Below, one piece after another: positions 16,614 through 25,517 of a stretch of 38,629 nucleotides of DNA. Origin of the DNA: Actinomycetes bacterium (lineage in GTDB: Bacteria > Actinomycetota > Actinomycetes > Propionibacteriales > Propionibacteriaceae); assembly GCA_023442485.1 (NCBI GenBank), contig JAEZZG010000018.1:1-38629 (forward strand). The letters are read 5' to 3'. Numbering within the stretch: the first letter of the stretch is position 1; every line of letters starts with the position of its first letter. The translations under genes were made by a program, and so were the position numbers. The notes under the pieces are model-generated. The model was given only the letters and a program-made list of their open reading frames with translations, had not been told where the DNA came from and ran no database searches.

Positions 16614-17609
16614 TTAGTCACTTCCCCCAGGCTCAACGATCTTGTCGCCGAGGGTGTGACGGATCTCATCAGGCAATGCAGTTTTGCGGTGGGTCTGCCG
16701 ATCCACACACACCAGCACAGTTTGTGCCGTAGCGAGGGGGCCTAGCTTCGGTTCGTCCGGGTCGACGATCTCTGCGTTGAGGATGGTTGATGAATTTGAG
16801 ATGGTGACCGGGGCCGTGTCGACGCGATACTTCGCTTGACGATAAGCCATTTGGCGTCGGTATTGGACGTCTTGACGGGCGATCACCCACTGATATTCAG
16901 CTTCGTGGTCATCGCTGCCGGCGCGCGCCATTGCAGGAACTGCCTCCGTCGTCATGGCGATCCTGGCTTCCTGGATGAAATCCCAGAATCGGACATTGTT
17001 GACGTGTCCGTAACGGTCAGTGTCGCTCCAACGCACCTCGAGTGGGAAGTGGTGGCCTTCTCCGTTCAGGGATACCTTCGGGAGGGGCTTGGTGGCCGCA
17101 GGCTCAGCCGTCAACCGCTGTGAATCAAACCAGTGTCGCTCTTGGTCAGTGAGTCTGCGCGGTTGCTGGGTGAAGAAGTCGAAAATACACAGTGTTGTGG
17201 CGGCGGTGACGACGGTGGTCATGGAATCGGCTAACGACGGTTCTGCCCGGTGACTGGGATCAGCATGGCAGGTGGGGTTAGTGCTCAAGTCACTAGTGGG
17301 ATCGGCATCTGAGGTGGGCTGATTGCCGTCCTTGACGACCGAGAGTCGATAACCGATCTCGATCTTGGCGGCACCGAGGGCCGTCACTCCCATCTCGACG
17401 TGAATCGGCGAGGAGTTGAAACTCGTGGTCGCATGATAGTTGACGCTGTGGGAGGCGACGACGATTCCTGAATCTAGGAGCTCGGCAAGCGGGCCCGACC
17501 AGATGAACTTTGATCGAGCCTCTTGCAGATAGTCGACGAAGGAGACGTTGTTAATGTGGCCTTGAGCGTCCAAGTCTGCCCAGCGGCGAGGAATCTCAAA
17601 ATGTAACAT
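16614..17609 (-). CDS. Tandem hotdog acyl-CoA thioesterase (4HBT/YbgC-like fusion)
   Basis: A 331-residue protein made of two hotdog-fold thioesterase domains. The first has DLDAQGHINNVSFVDYLQEAR at about 12-32 and the second DTDRYGHVNNVRFWDFIQEA at about 196-215. Each Asp sits where 4HBT-type thioesterases keep their catalytic Asp. The fusion would form an internal pseudo-dimer. The first domain is interrupted at about 94-130 by a Ser/Asp/Pro-rich insertion with repeated DP and His-Ala-Asp-Pro-like units. It starts nine bases after the acyl-CoA ligase stop, so the two genes are co-transcribed. Making and hydrolysing acyl-CoA in one operon suggests control of the fatty acyl pool (inference). 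Confidence 0.88.
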   Translation of the reverse strand: MLHFEIPRRWADLDAQGHINNVSFVDYLQEARSKFIWSGPLAELLDSGIVVASHSVNYHATTSFNSSPIHVEMGVTALGAAKIEIGYRLSVVKDGNQPTSDADPTSDLSTNPTCHADPSHRAEPSLADSMTTVVTAATTLCIFDFFTQQPRRLTDQERHWFDSQRLTAEPAATKPLPKVSLNGEGHHFPLEVRWSDTDRYGHVNNVRFWDFIQEARIAMTTEAVPAMARAGSDDHEAEYQWVIARQDVQYRRQMAYRQAKYRVDTAPVTISNSSTILNAEIVDPDEPKLGPLATAQTVLVCVDRQTHRKTALPDEIRHTLGDKIVEPGGSD

Positions 17610-17618
17610 GACGCAGAT

Positions 17619-19514
17619 CTAGCGCTCTGTCACGACTGAACCGTCGTCGCTGGGATAGAGGCTGTTGATAGTGTCGGTGTAGGACTTGATCACTGCCTGA
17701 CGCTTGACCTTCATTGACGCGGTGAGGTCTCCCGATTCGACGTCGAGTTCGTGATCGAGGATCGCGAAGTTCTTGACCGTTTCCCAGCGCTCCAGAGTCG
17801 AATTGGCCTTTTCCATCAGTTTCGCGATCGAGGCCCTCACGTCGGGGTGCTGGGAGAGTTCGGCGTAGTCAGCCTCCAAACCGCGCTTCTCTCCCCACTT
17901 CGTCAGGGCGTCTCGGTCGAGAGTCAACAAAGCGACAACGTATTTGCGTCCGTCACCGACAGCGACAGCTTGGGACACATAGGGGACATTCGCCAAGATT
18001 GCTGATTCGACCTTTTGCGGGGCAACGTATTTGCCGCCGGAGGTCTTCATCAAATCCTTCTTGCGATCAGTGATTGTCAGGCATCCTTCGGGGTCGAGGA
18101 ATCCGACGTCACCGGTGTGGAACCACCCGTCCTCGTCGTAGATCGTCTTGTCTGAGAGATGGTGATAGCCACGGGCGATGGATGGCCCCCGTAGCAGAAT
18201 CTCTCCATCGTCGGCGATCATGTGTTCGAGACCGACGGTAGCTTTTCCGACGGTGCCGAACCGGGGCCTTCGGGCATGGTTGAGGAAGGCAACGGCTGTC
18301 GTCTCGGTCATGCCGTAGCCTTCAATGACGACGATGCCTGCCGAGTAGAACCACTCCTGAACCTGTTTGGATAGTTTGGCGGAGCCGGAGATGAAGAAGC
18401 GGACACGTCCACCCATCGCCTGCTTCAACTTGGAGAAAACGAGCTTGTCAGCGAGCTGATAGCGCCAGCGCAGCCCTCGAGGCATCACGTCCCCAGCCAG
18501 GCGGTAGGGGCGCGAATCACGTCCGACCGCGAATGCCCAACGGGCGATTCTACCCTTGATCCCGCGCGAGGTAGCGCCGGTGAGCATAGCGGCGCGGACC
18601 TTCTCGAAGATTCGCGGGGCCCCACACATGATCGTCGGGCGAACCTCTGAGAGCCCCTTGACGATACGGTCGATTCTGCCGTCGACTGCGGCGCAAAAAC
18701 CGATGTGAAGCTGAACCGCGATCAAGGCTTTGCCGAAGACGTGGGACAGTGGCAACCACAGATATTCAATTTCGTCAGGAAACACCAGATCGATATCTTC
18801 AATCGAGGCCGCCAGGTAGGTCCAGCACCGATGCACCAGTTCGACACCCTTGGGTGTTCCGGTGGTGCCGGAGGTGTAGATGAGGGTGGACAGATCGTCC
18901 GCGCCAGTAGCGTCGATGCGGGCCTCAACACAGTCAGGGTGGTGTTGACGATAGAGACCGCCTGCCCGCTGCAGATCATCGAAGGTGGTTAGTCGATCGC
19001 CCAGGCTAGCCGAGATCGCGGCTGCCTCGTCATGATCACCTCGGTCGTCGACGATCATGATGATCCGCGACAGTCGGGAATCGAGTTCGTCATGTCCTAC
19101 GACCTTGGCAACCTGGCTCCAGTCCCCCGCGAAAATCATCGAGGAATCGGAGTCGTTGAGGATGTAGAACTCTTCATCGGCATTGGTATTGGGATAGACG
19201 GTGGTGGTGACACCGCCTGCACACTGAATCGCCAGATCAGCAATCACCCATTCGTAGCGGGTACTAGCTGCGATGGCTACGCACTGTCCAGGTTGGAGGC
19301 CCAGATTGATCAACCCCGCAGCGGTGTCACAGACCTCGTCGTAGACCTCACCCCATGTCTTCGGAGTCCACGCATTTGGACCATCCGCGTAGTCAGGAAC
19401 GAGGAAACCCTGACGGTTTGGGGTGTCTTGGGCACGTTTGCGGAGCAGTTTTCCGACGGATTCGGACGCCTTAGCCATGATTCTTTTCTGGTCTTCGAGA
19501 ACGCTGCTCGTCAT
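17619..19514 (-). CDS. fadD: Long-chain fatty-acid-CoA ligase (FadD15-type, AMP-forming)
   Basis: Activates fatty acids to acyl-CoA via an acyl-adenylate. It has 631 residues from ATG 19514, behind a strong GGAGG SD with six-base spacing; the in-frame TTG just upstream is not needed. ANL motifs are the P-loop YTSGTTGTPKG at 213-223, GYGMTETT near 400, GWFHTGDVG, and the hinge DRKKDLMKTSGGKYVAP. The long form with LWLPLSHVFGK matches actinobacterial FadD15 and plant-like LACS subfamilies. The thioesterase gene follows directly. It diverges from the marR gene, and a TGAGAC/GTCTCA dyad spans its probable -10. Confidence 0.95.
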   Translation of the reverse strand: MTSSVLEDQKRIMAKASESVGKLLRKRAQDTPNRQGFLVPDYADGPNAWTPKTWGEVYDEVCDTAAGLINLGLQPGQCVAIAASTRYEWVIADLAIQCAGGVTTTVYPNTNADEEFYILNDSDSSMIFAGDWSQVAKVVGHDELDSRLSRIIMIVDDRGDHDEAAAISASLGDRLTTFDDLQRAGGLYRQHHPDCVEARIDATGADDLSTLIYTSGTTGTPKGVELVHRCWTYLAASIEDIDLVFPDEIEYLWLPLSHVFGKALIAVQLHIGFCAAVDGRIDRIVKGLSEVRPTIMCGAPRIFEKVRAAMLTGATSRGIKGRIARWAFAVGRDSRPYRLAGDVMPRGLRWRYQLADKLVFSKLKQAMGGRVRFFISGSAKLSKQVQEWFYSAGIVVIEGYGMTETTAVAFLNHARRPRFGTVGKATVGLEHMIADDGEILLRGPSIARGYHHLSDKTIYDEDGWFHTGDVGFLDPEGCLTITDRKKDLMKTSGGKYVAPQKVESAILANVPYVSQAVAVGDGRKYVVALLTLDRDALTKWGEKRGLEADYAELSQHPDVRASIAKLMEKANSTLERWETVKNFAILDHELDVESGDLTASMKVKRQAVIKSYTDTINSLYPSDDGSVVTER

Positions 19515-19593
19515 CAACTACCTCCACCTCAGCCACGAAGATTCTTCCGCAGTCTCAACCAGGCCCGACCGTCTCCGCCAGGCTAGAAAGACA

Positions 19594-19620
19594 TGAGACA
19601 CATTACTCGTTTCCGTCTCA
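19594..19620 (-). promoter_or_regulatory. Putative operator over the fadD promoter
   Basis: TGAGAC (19594-19599) and GTCTCA (19615-19620) form a perfect inverted repeat with 21-base centre spacing, about two helical turns. Minus-strand TAATGT, a possible fadD -10, lies between the arms (19600-19605). The geometry suits a dimeric repressor such as a TetR or MarR protein, but which protein binds is unknown. Confidence 0.4.
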
Positions 19621-19774
19621 GACCCGTTGAGGACGGCCTCGATAATCACAGATTCGTGACAATACACCCAACCCGGCCCCCAGATTTTGTGGGGTATGGC
19701 CGGAAGCAGGGAAGCCGCCGCACCGGTCGCGCAGCGAGGCTGAGGACGTGGCGTCGCAAATTCCCAGAGCTGGT

Positions 19775-19813
19775 TGTCCATTGCTCAATAGTTGCGTCTT
19801 ATACTAATGGACA
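19775..19813 (+). promoter_or_regulatory. marR promoter with flanking 8-bp inverted repeat
   Basis: TATACT (19800-19805) ends seven bases before ATG 19813, implying a leaderless marR mRNA. TGTCCATT (19775-19782) and AATGGACA (19806-19813) are a perfect 8-base inverted repeat bracketing the core promoter; the right arm reaches the start codon. This is a plausible autoregulatory MarR operator. Confidence 0.45.
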
Positions 19814-20271
19814 TGAGTCTCAAAGTTGATGCCCGCTGGCTCGATCAAGAACAACAGAAGATTTGGCGGAACTACCTTCTCGGCAGTGCCAGAATCACCG
19901 CTTACCTCGACGAAGACCTGCGAAAGTTCAACCTTGACCTTTCTGAATACGAGATTCTGGTCGCCTTGTCTGAAGCCCCCAACCGCCAGTTAAGAATGTC
20001 TGCCCTAGCAGCCCTGGTTCACCAATCCCGCTCCCGGCTGACCCACGCGGTTTCCCGGTTGGAGAAGGACGGCTACGTCATCCGGACGGCCTGCCCTCAG
20101 GATCGGCGAGGTGTGCTCGCGGAACTCACTGTTGAGGGATACTCTATGCTCGAACTCGCCGCACCGTCCCATGTTGAGGCGGTCCGCAGAATTTTTGTCG
20201 ACGTCGTCGATCCTGCCGACTACGCCGCTATTGGACGCGCCATGATTGCCGTCCTCAACGTGCAAGACTAG
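19813..20271 (+). CDS. MarR-family transcriptional regulator
   Basis: A winged-helix DNA-binding dimer. From ATG 19813 it has 152 residues (MSLKVDARW); an ATG two codons upstream would overlap the promoter and operator arm. Helices around residues 10-45 form the dimer region. The wHTH spans LRMSALAALVHQSRSRLTHAVSRLEKDGYV, and the wing contains the family DRRG (CPQDRRGVLAELT). A -10 box immediately precedes the start. The next gene begins four bases after its stop, so the regulator and the FAD/Fe-S oxidoreductase are coupled. Its divergent position suggests that it also controls the fadD-thioesterase operon (inference). The ligand is unknown. Confidence 0.92.
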   Translation: MSLKVDARWLDQEQQKIWRNYLLGSARITAYLDEDLRKFNLDLSEYEILVALSEAPNRQLRMSALAALVHQSRSRLTHAVSRLEKDGYVIRTACPQDRRGVLAELTVEGYSMLELAAPSHVEAVRRIFVDVVDPADYAAIGRAMIAVLNVQD

Positions 20272-20275
20272 GAGA

Positions 20276-23200
20276 ATGACTGCCAAGCCCTCCCCCGGCA
20301 CTGCGACGATCAACGACGCGGTGAAACTCTTTCGCGACTATCTCGACGGCCATGACTGCCTGGATTCATCGACTCTGACTCGGGCGATCTATTCCAGCGA
20401 CTCGTCGATTTACCGAGTGGTTCCGCAGTTAGTGGCATTCCCGCGATCAACAGATGAACTGATCCTCGTCGCCCGGGCCGCGATCAAAGCTGGGCTGCCG
20501 ATTACTACGCGGGGTGCAGGCACCTCCTGCGCCGGCAATGCCGTCGGGCCTGGGCTCGTCATCGATGTCAGCCGCCACCTCAATGCGATCAAGGAGATTG
20601 ATCCTGACGCTAAGACCGCCGTCGTCGAACCCGGCGTGATTCAAGATGATCTACAAAAGGCATGTGCTGAGTACGGGTTGAGATTCGGTCCTGATCCGTC
20701 GACCTCGAACCGTTGCACCATCGGGGGGATGATCGGCAATAATGCGTGCGGGCCGAGGGCCCTGGGGTATGGGCGCAGCGGCGACAATGTGGAGTCGCTG
20801 ACGATATTGACTGGCACGGGCGAGATCGTCACGTTGCAAAAGGGTTGCGTGATCGCTGGGTGGAGACAAGCAGCTCCAGATTTCGCAAATGGTTCCTCCC
20901 TGGATCGCCGCGACGGCAATCCGGTTCGGTCTGCGAACACCCCCGCGAAAGACCGAGAGCTAGGCGCCCAAGAGATCCAGGAACCGGCTTGGGCAGAACA
21001 GCTTCGCACCATCGTCACCGGCAATCTCGGCACCATCCGGACTGAATTCGGTCATTTCTCGCGTCAGGTGTCGGGTTATTCCCTCGAACACCTGCTTCCC
21101 GAACGCGGCTTCGATGTGGCTTCTTTCTTCGCCGGCACCGAAGGGACCTTGGGGATCGTGCTGGAGGCGACCGTCAAACTCGTCACTGACGCTCCCTTCA
21201 AACAGATGATCGCCTTGGGATATCCGACGATGGCTGACGGGGCAGACGATATGGAGACCCTCCTTAGGCATCGCCCGGTAGCTTGCGAAGGCCTCGACGA
21301 CCGGATCATCGATGTGGTGCGTAACCAACGCGGGTCTGACTATGTCCCGCAGCTCCCTTCCGGTCAGGCCTGGGTGTTCGTCGAACTGACCGGGGATGAC
21401 CCTATTGAACTCGCAGAAAGAGCCAAACTCCTCGTCGCAGACTCACACTGCCTCGACAGCGAGATCGTCACCGATCCGGCCAGGGCTCAACGTCTGTGGA
21501 AGATACGCGCAGATGGCGCCGGACTCGCCGGGGTTTCCCTTGACGATCCCGCCTATCCCGGATGGGAAGATTCAGCCGTCCCACCCCAGCGTCTAGGCGA
21601 TTACCTTCGTGACTTCGACGCACTGCTTGCTGAGCACGGGATGCATGGGCTGCCTTACGGTCACTTCGGGGACGGTTGTGTGCACTGCCGAATTGACTTC
21701 CCGCTCGAGGATCACGACGGGCCTGGGCGTTATCGGCGTTTCGTGGAGGATGCCGCGCGTCTAGTAGCCCGTTACGGCGGCTCTATTTCGGGTGAGCACG
21801 GGGATGGACGGGCTCGATCGGCACTGTTGCCCACCACCTACTCCCCTCAGGCCCTCAATATATTCGCCCAAGTCAAACAAGTATTCGACCCTGAGAATCT
21901 GCTCAACCCGGGGGTGCTGGTTGATCCTGAACCACCAGAAGACAATATCCGGGTCGCCGCTATCGCGCGGTCTCCACTACGCAGGAGCCACCCTGATTTC
22001 GTCCGCCAAGTTCATCAATGCTCAGGGGTCGGCAAATGTTTGGCTAACTCCACACAGGCTGGCCAAGTCATGTGCCCGTCGTATCAGGCGACAAAGAATG
22101 AAAAGGACTCTACGCGGGGACGCGCCCGGGCCCTTGAAGAGATGGTCAATGGCTCGCTGATTACGAAACAGTGGCGCTCTAAGGAGATTGCTGAGGCTCT
22201 GGAGTATTGTCTGGCGTGTAAGGGGTGCCGCCGCGACTGCCCGACGGGGATCGACATGGCCGCGTATAAGTCGCGGGTGCTCGATGAAAAGTATCGGCGG
22301 AGGTTGCGTCCGCGTTCTCATTACACGATGGGGATGCTGCCGCGCTGGGGGCGTCTAGTTACCTCAGTTCCAGGGATGAGCCGTCTGGCTAACTTCGCGA
22401 TGCAGACCCCAGGACTAAAACATGTGCTGCGCTGGTTTGCCCAGGTCGATCAGCGCCGCCCCATGCCTCGATTCCGACACGGTGGCCGCCAATCTCTCGC
22501 TCTCCCCCAGACTGATTTGGTCCGATCCAGGAAGGGGCTATGGCGCAAGTCCAGACCAGGAGTATCCGAAGCCGCCTCCCACTCGACTGAAGGCCTAGTC
22601 GAAAAGACACCTGTGCTGGTGTGGGTAGACTCCTTCACCGACGTTTTTGAGGGGACGGCGTTGGCGTCACTGATCTACGTCCTTGACCAGGCAGGCTACG
22701 CCCCCGAAGTCTTAACCGAGACGGCGTGCTGCGGGTTGACCTGGATCACCACCGGACAACTCAACGGTGCCCGCAAACAGTTGAGGCACGCTCTCGACAT
22801 CTTGTATCCCTATGCTGAAGAAGGGGTGCCAATCATTGGCATGGAACCTAGTTGCATGGCGGTGTGGCATTCCGACGCGAGCGAACTCCTCGACGACCCG
22901 CGTGTCGACGTGGTGGCTAGTCAAATGCAGACCTTGGCGCAGGCCCTATTGAAGGCACCGAGCTGGACGTATCCTGATTTGAGTGGACACACCATCGTCG
23001 CCCAGCCCCACTGCCATCATTCGTCGGTATTGGGATGGGATGCCGATCAGAAGGTACTGGAGTCGACCGGGGCGGAAATCGTGACCCTAGGTGGCTGTTG
23101 CGGACTCGCCGGTAACTTCGGCGTTGAGAAGGGCCACTATGAGCTGTCGGTGATGGTAGCAGAACACGATCTCCTCCCTGCTCTCGATCTCCACCGTGAC

Positions 23201-23320
23201 GCGATCGTCTTAGCCGATGGATTCTCTTGCCGCAAACAGGTAACCGATCTGACTGACCGCCAAGTACAAACACTGGCACAGGTACTCGCTGCACATATGG
23301 TGGAGCCGGCCTCGTCGTAG
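20276..23320 (+). CDS. FAD-linked oxidase fused to Fe-S/CCG domains (YdiJ-like 2-hydroxyacid dehydrogenase)
   Basis: A 1014-residue fusion matching the YdiJ/GlcD-GlcF architecture. E. coli YdiJ is a D-2-hydroxyglutarate dehydrogenase, and relatives act on D-lactate or glycolate. The order starts with a PCMH-type FAD domain with RGAGTSCAGNAVGPG and an oxidase C domain. Two ferredoxin-type clusters follow (C582-C588/C600-P and C645, C648, C651, C655-P), then two CCG motifs (C818-C819 and C941-C942). A polar insertion lies at about 200-235. There is no signal peptide or membrane span. The AGGAG overlapping the marR stop sits only one or two bases before the ATG, so reinitiation after marR probably drives translation. 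The substrate cannot be read from sequence. Confidence 0.9.
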   Translation: MTAKPSPGTATINDAVKLFRDYLDGHDCLDSSTLTRAIYSSDSSIYRVVPQLVAFPRSTDELILVARAAIKAGLPITTRGAGTSCAGNAVGPGLVIDVSRHLNAIKEIDPDAKTAVVEPGVIQDDLQKACAEYGLRFGPDPSTSNRCTIGGMIGNNACGPRALGYGRSGDNVESLTILTGTGEIVTLQKGCVIAGWRQAAPDFANGSSLDRRDGNPVRSANTPAKDRELGAQEIQEPAWAEQLRTIVTGNLGTIRTEFGHFSRQVSGYSLEHLLPERGFDVASFFAGTEGTLGIVLEATVKLVTDAPFKQMIALGYPTMADGADDMETLLRHRPVACEGLDDRIIDVVRNQRGSDYVPQLPSGQAWVFVELTGDDPIELAERAKLLVADSHCLDSEIVTDPARAQRLWKIRADGAGLAGVSLDDPAYPGWEDSAVPPQRLGDYLRDFDALLAEHGMHGLPYGHFGDGCVHCRIDFPLEDHDGPGRYRRFVEDAARLVARYGGSISGEHGDGRARSALLPTTYSPQALNIFAQVKQVFDPENLLNPGVLVDPEPPEDNIRVAAIARSPLRRSHPDFVRQVHQCSGVGKCLANSTQAGQVMCPSYQATKNEKDSTRGRARALEEMVNGSLITKQWRSKEIAEALEYCLACKGCRRDCPTGIDMAAYKSRVLDEKYRRRLRPRSHYTMGMLPRWGRLVTSVPGMSRLANFAMQTPGLKHVLRWFAQVDQRRPMPRFRHGGRQSLALPQTDLVRSRKGLWRKSRPGVSEAASHSTEGLVEKTPVLVWVDSFTDVFEGTALASLIYVLDQAGYAPEVLTETACCGLTWITTGQLNGARKQLRHALDILYPYAEEGVPIIGMEPSCMAVWHSDASELLDDPRVDVVASQMQTLAQALLKAPSWTYPDLSGHTIVAQPHCHHSSVLGWDADQKVLESTGAEIVTLGGCCGLAGNFGVEKGHYELSVMVAEHDLLPALDLHRDAIVLADGFSCRKQVTDLTDRQVQTLAQVLAAHMVEPASS

Positions 23321-23572
23321 CTGCAGCGTCCAAGACGGAATACCGAGGCAGATTCAGACCTGGAGGAAGGGTTGTTCTGCTGTCCCTGGCTGACACGACG
23401 AATGCTTGTCTTACTTGTCAAGGTGAGTGGGGATTAGACTAGGTGGAGCACTACCTGGGCAAGGTTGCTGGCCTGCCCGGCTTCGGCCCAGCGGGCGCTA
23501 GCTGTGAACCTTCGCTACCCCACGATGTCTATCCGCCGTCTATCGAATGGATGCAGTGATGGAGAAAGAATC

Positions 23573-24253
23573 ATGATCCTTGCCGATTGGGAAACTGAAT
23601 TACAGCAACACCTGCCTGGTTTGACCTTTGTCTCTCCGCTTTCGGCAGATCTGGCAGCAGCTACGAATGGTGGTGTTGAGCGTGCGAGATTGGCTGATCT
23701 AGACGAAGAGATTCCCCAATGGTGGGTTGAGGCTTGCTCATCTGAGGACCCGGATCAACGCAAGGCCGTGATCATGGCTAGATGGGAGTTGGTTACCGCT
23801 GAACGCCTGCCTCGCTCCTATGCCCAGATCCTTGGGCGACTCTACGATGTTGCCCTGGTCGAGATTGACCAAAGATATGCCCTGCTCTACGGGATCCTAT
23901 GCTCCGATTCCTTGACTTTCTATGTCGGCGGGAACCCCTTCGATGAAGTCGGGCGCGCACCCCAAGATGTCCCGTGGATGCGCCTGCCCGATGGGCTGCG
24001 TGAGTTCTACACCTTGTTGCACGATGGTTTCACCGAGTTCTCGACGGGTCGGATGGGGCTGGTCTCCGTCCGCCAAGCCACCGCACTCAGCGGCAGGGTC
24101 TGCCTATTTACCAACGGCTCCGACGGGTACCTCACCATAGATACCGAAGACCCGAATCTCGCTCACCTGGTGTTACCCGGAATGGACGACGAGGTCCACC
24201 CCTTCTGGGACCTACTCGATCAGTGGATGAGCCTCGGGATTTCTTCAGTGTGA
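23573..24253 (+). CDS. Unknown protein, possibly SMI1/KNR4 (SUKH)-like
   Basis: A 226-residue soluble acidic protein. ATG 23573 is preceded by GGAGA at a good distance; an upstream in-frame start lacks an SD. A central VPWMRLPDGLREFYTLLHDGF stretch resembles the Pro-aromatic-helix signature of SUKH (SMI1/KNR4) proteins. Acidic PGMDDEVHPFWDLLDQWM near the end also fits that fold. SUKH proteins often serve as immunity proteins to secreted nuclease or ADP-ribosyl toxins, but no toxin lies nearby, so function is open. The match is by eye and tentative. It is convergent with the ene-reductase gene. Confidence 0.65.
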   Translation: MILADWETELQQHLPGLTFVSPLSADLAAATNGGVERARLADLDEEIPQWWVEACSSEDPDQRKAVIMARWELVTAERLPRSYAQILGRLYDVALVEIDQRYALLYGILCSDSLTFYVGGNPFDEVGRAPQDVPWMRLPDGLREFYTLLHDGFTEFSTGRMGLVSVRQATALSGRVCLFTNGSDGYLTIDTEDPNLAHLVLPGMDDEVHPFWDLLDQWMSLGISSV

Positions 24254-24395
24254 GCGGGGTTCATCACCCTGGTCAGGAAAACCCGCGCTGGGGTGAAAGT
24301 CACCTGGTCTGAGCTGTTCGTATTCACCTCAGGCGCAAGGCTCGGGTAACACAAGTGCTGTACCAGCCGCACCACGACTTCCTGGGCCTGGGGTA

Positions 24396-25478
24396 TCAGG
24401 CGTGCTTCCAACCCCTCATCGTCTGGGGCTGGATCGGAAGTTGCGCATTTTCGAGGCCGAGCGCCTTCCCGGCCCGGATTGCCCAATAGGGGTCACGCAA
24501 GGCCGCCCGTCCGATCCTTACCGCATCGGCATCCCCACGAGAAAGAATCTCTTCGGCTAGCTCTGGCGTTTGGATGAGGCCGACTGCAGATGTCGGGATT
24601 TGTGCACCATACTTGATGTCTCGGGCTAACGAAACCTGATAGCCAGGACTCAACTCGATCGATGCCGGTGCGTTACCTCCGGAGGAGCAATCAATCATGT
24701 CGACGTCGTGACTCTTGAGAATGCGGGCGAATCGAATTGAGTCATCGATCGTCCACCCGTCTTTACGCCATTCAGTCGCTGACAAGCGCACGATCAGTGG
24801 GCCATTCCAAACCCGGCGAACCTCATCGACGACACGCAACGGCAGCTTGATCCGTGCATCGAAGTCGCCTCCGTATTGGTCGCTGCGATGGTTAGACAGC
24901 GGGGAGAGGAACTCATGGAGCAGATATCCGTGCGCCATGTGCAGTTCGATGACGTCGAAGCCAGCCTTGCGTGCGCGACGGGCTGCCTTGCGGAATTGTT
25001 CCACGACGGTATCGATACCTTCTACGGTTAACTCATTGGGGGTCGGGGCCTGGTCGGAGAAGGGGATGGCCGACGGCGCTATCGTCGTCCAGCCACCTTC
25101 TTGCTCCGGGACCCAGCCAGTGGCCTCGCCGGGGAAACCCCGATAGGTTGAGGCCTTTCGCCCAGCGTGGGCAAGCTGAACCCCGATCTTCGCGCCTTGG
25201 GTATGCACGAAATCCGTGATGTCTCGGAAAGCATCTAGGTGGGTTTTTGTCCACAAACCGAGACAATTTGGGGTGATCCTCCCCTCTTCACTCACTGCAG
25301 TTGCCTCTACGATGATGAGACCAAAACCGCCTTGAGCCAAGGTCCCGTAGTGGACTAGGTGCCACTGGTTTGCAACCCCATCTCTTTCCGGGACGGAGTA
25401 CATACACATCGGCGGAACCCAAGCCCGGTTACGGATTTCGAGCCCACGAAGGGTGATCGGGGTAAACAGCTTCGACAT
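24396..25478 (-). CDS. namA: NADH:flavin oxidoreductase, YqjM/NamA-type ene-reductase
   Basis: An Old Yellow Enzyme of the thermophilic-like class, a FMN TIM barrel that reduces activated C=C bonds with NAD(P)H. 360 residues. Recognisable elements are PPMCMYS near residue 25 (the redox-tuning Cys of YqjM), IQLAHAGRK, and HMAHGYLLHEFLSPLSN with the two substrate-binding His. VGLIQTPELAEEI, RIGRAALRDP and a C-terminal RGW follow. The last Arg/Trp reach the neighbouring subunit in YqjM. The SD is AAGGA before ATG. It lies 39 bases downstream of ettA on the same strand; the gap holds a GATCC-TTA-GGATC palindrome. The physiological substrate is unknown. Confidence 0.95.
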   Translation of the reverse strand: MSKLFTPITLRGLEIRNRAWVPPMCMYSVPERDGVANQWHLVHYGTLAQGGFGLIIVEATAVSEEGRITPNCLGLWTKTHLDAFRDITDFVHTQGAKIGVQLAHAGRKASTYRGFPGEATGWVPEQEGGWTTIAPSAIPFSDQAPTPNELTVEGIDTVVEQFRKAARRARKAGFDVIELHMAHGYLLHEFLSPLSNHRSDQYGGDFDARIKLPLRVVDEVRRVWNGPLIVRLSATEWRKDGWTIDDSIRFARILKSHDVDMIDCSSGGNAPASIELSPGYQVSLARDIKYGAQIPTSAVGLIQTPELAEEILSRGDADAVRIGRAALRDPYWAIRAGKALGLENAQLPIQPQTMRGWKHA

Positions 25479-25481
25479 GGC

Positions 25482-25494
25482 GATCCTTAGGATC
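25482..25494 (-). promoter_or_regulatory. GATCC-TTA-GGATC palindrome at the namA ribosome-binding site
   Basis: A perfect 13-base dyad in the ettA-namA gap overlaps the namA SD (AAGGA on the minus strand). In mRNA it would partly sequester the SD; in DNA it could bind a regulator. It is short enough to arise by chance. Confidence 0.25.
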
Positions 25495-25517
25495 TGAGAT
25501 AGGTAAGCGAATAGGGA

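Noticed and set aside
16603..16623. AAGTGA/TCACTT inverted repeat between gnd and the thioesterase gene
   Set aside because: Short AT-rich stem with no T-run and overlapping the thioesterase stop codon; too weak to call a terminator.
24220..24486. 88-codon minus-strand ORF between the SUKH-like and namA genes
   Set aside because: It overlaps the ends of both neighbours in another frame, has no SD and no family resemblance.
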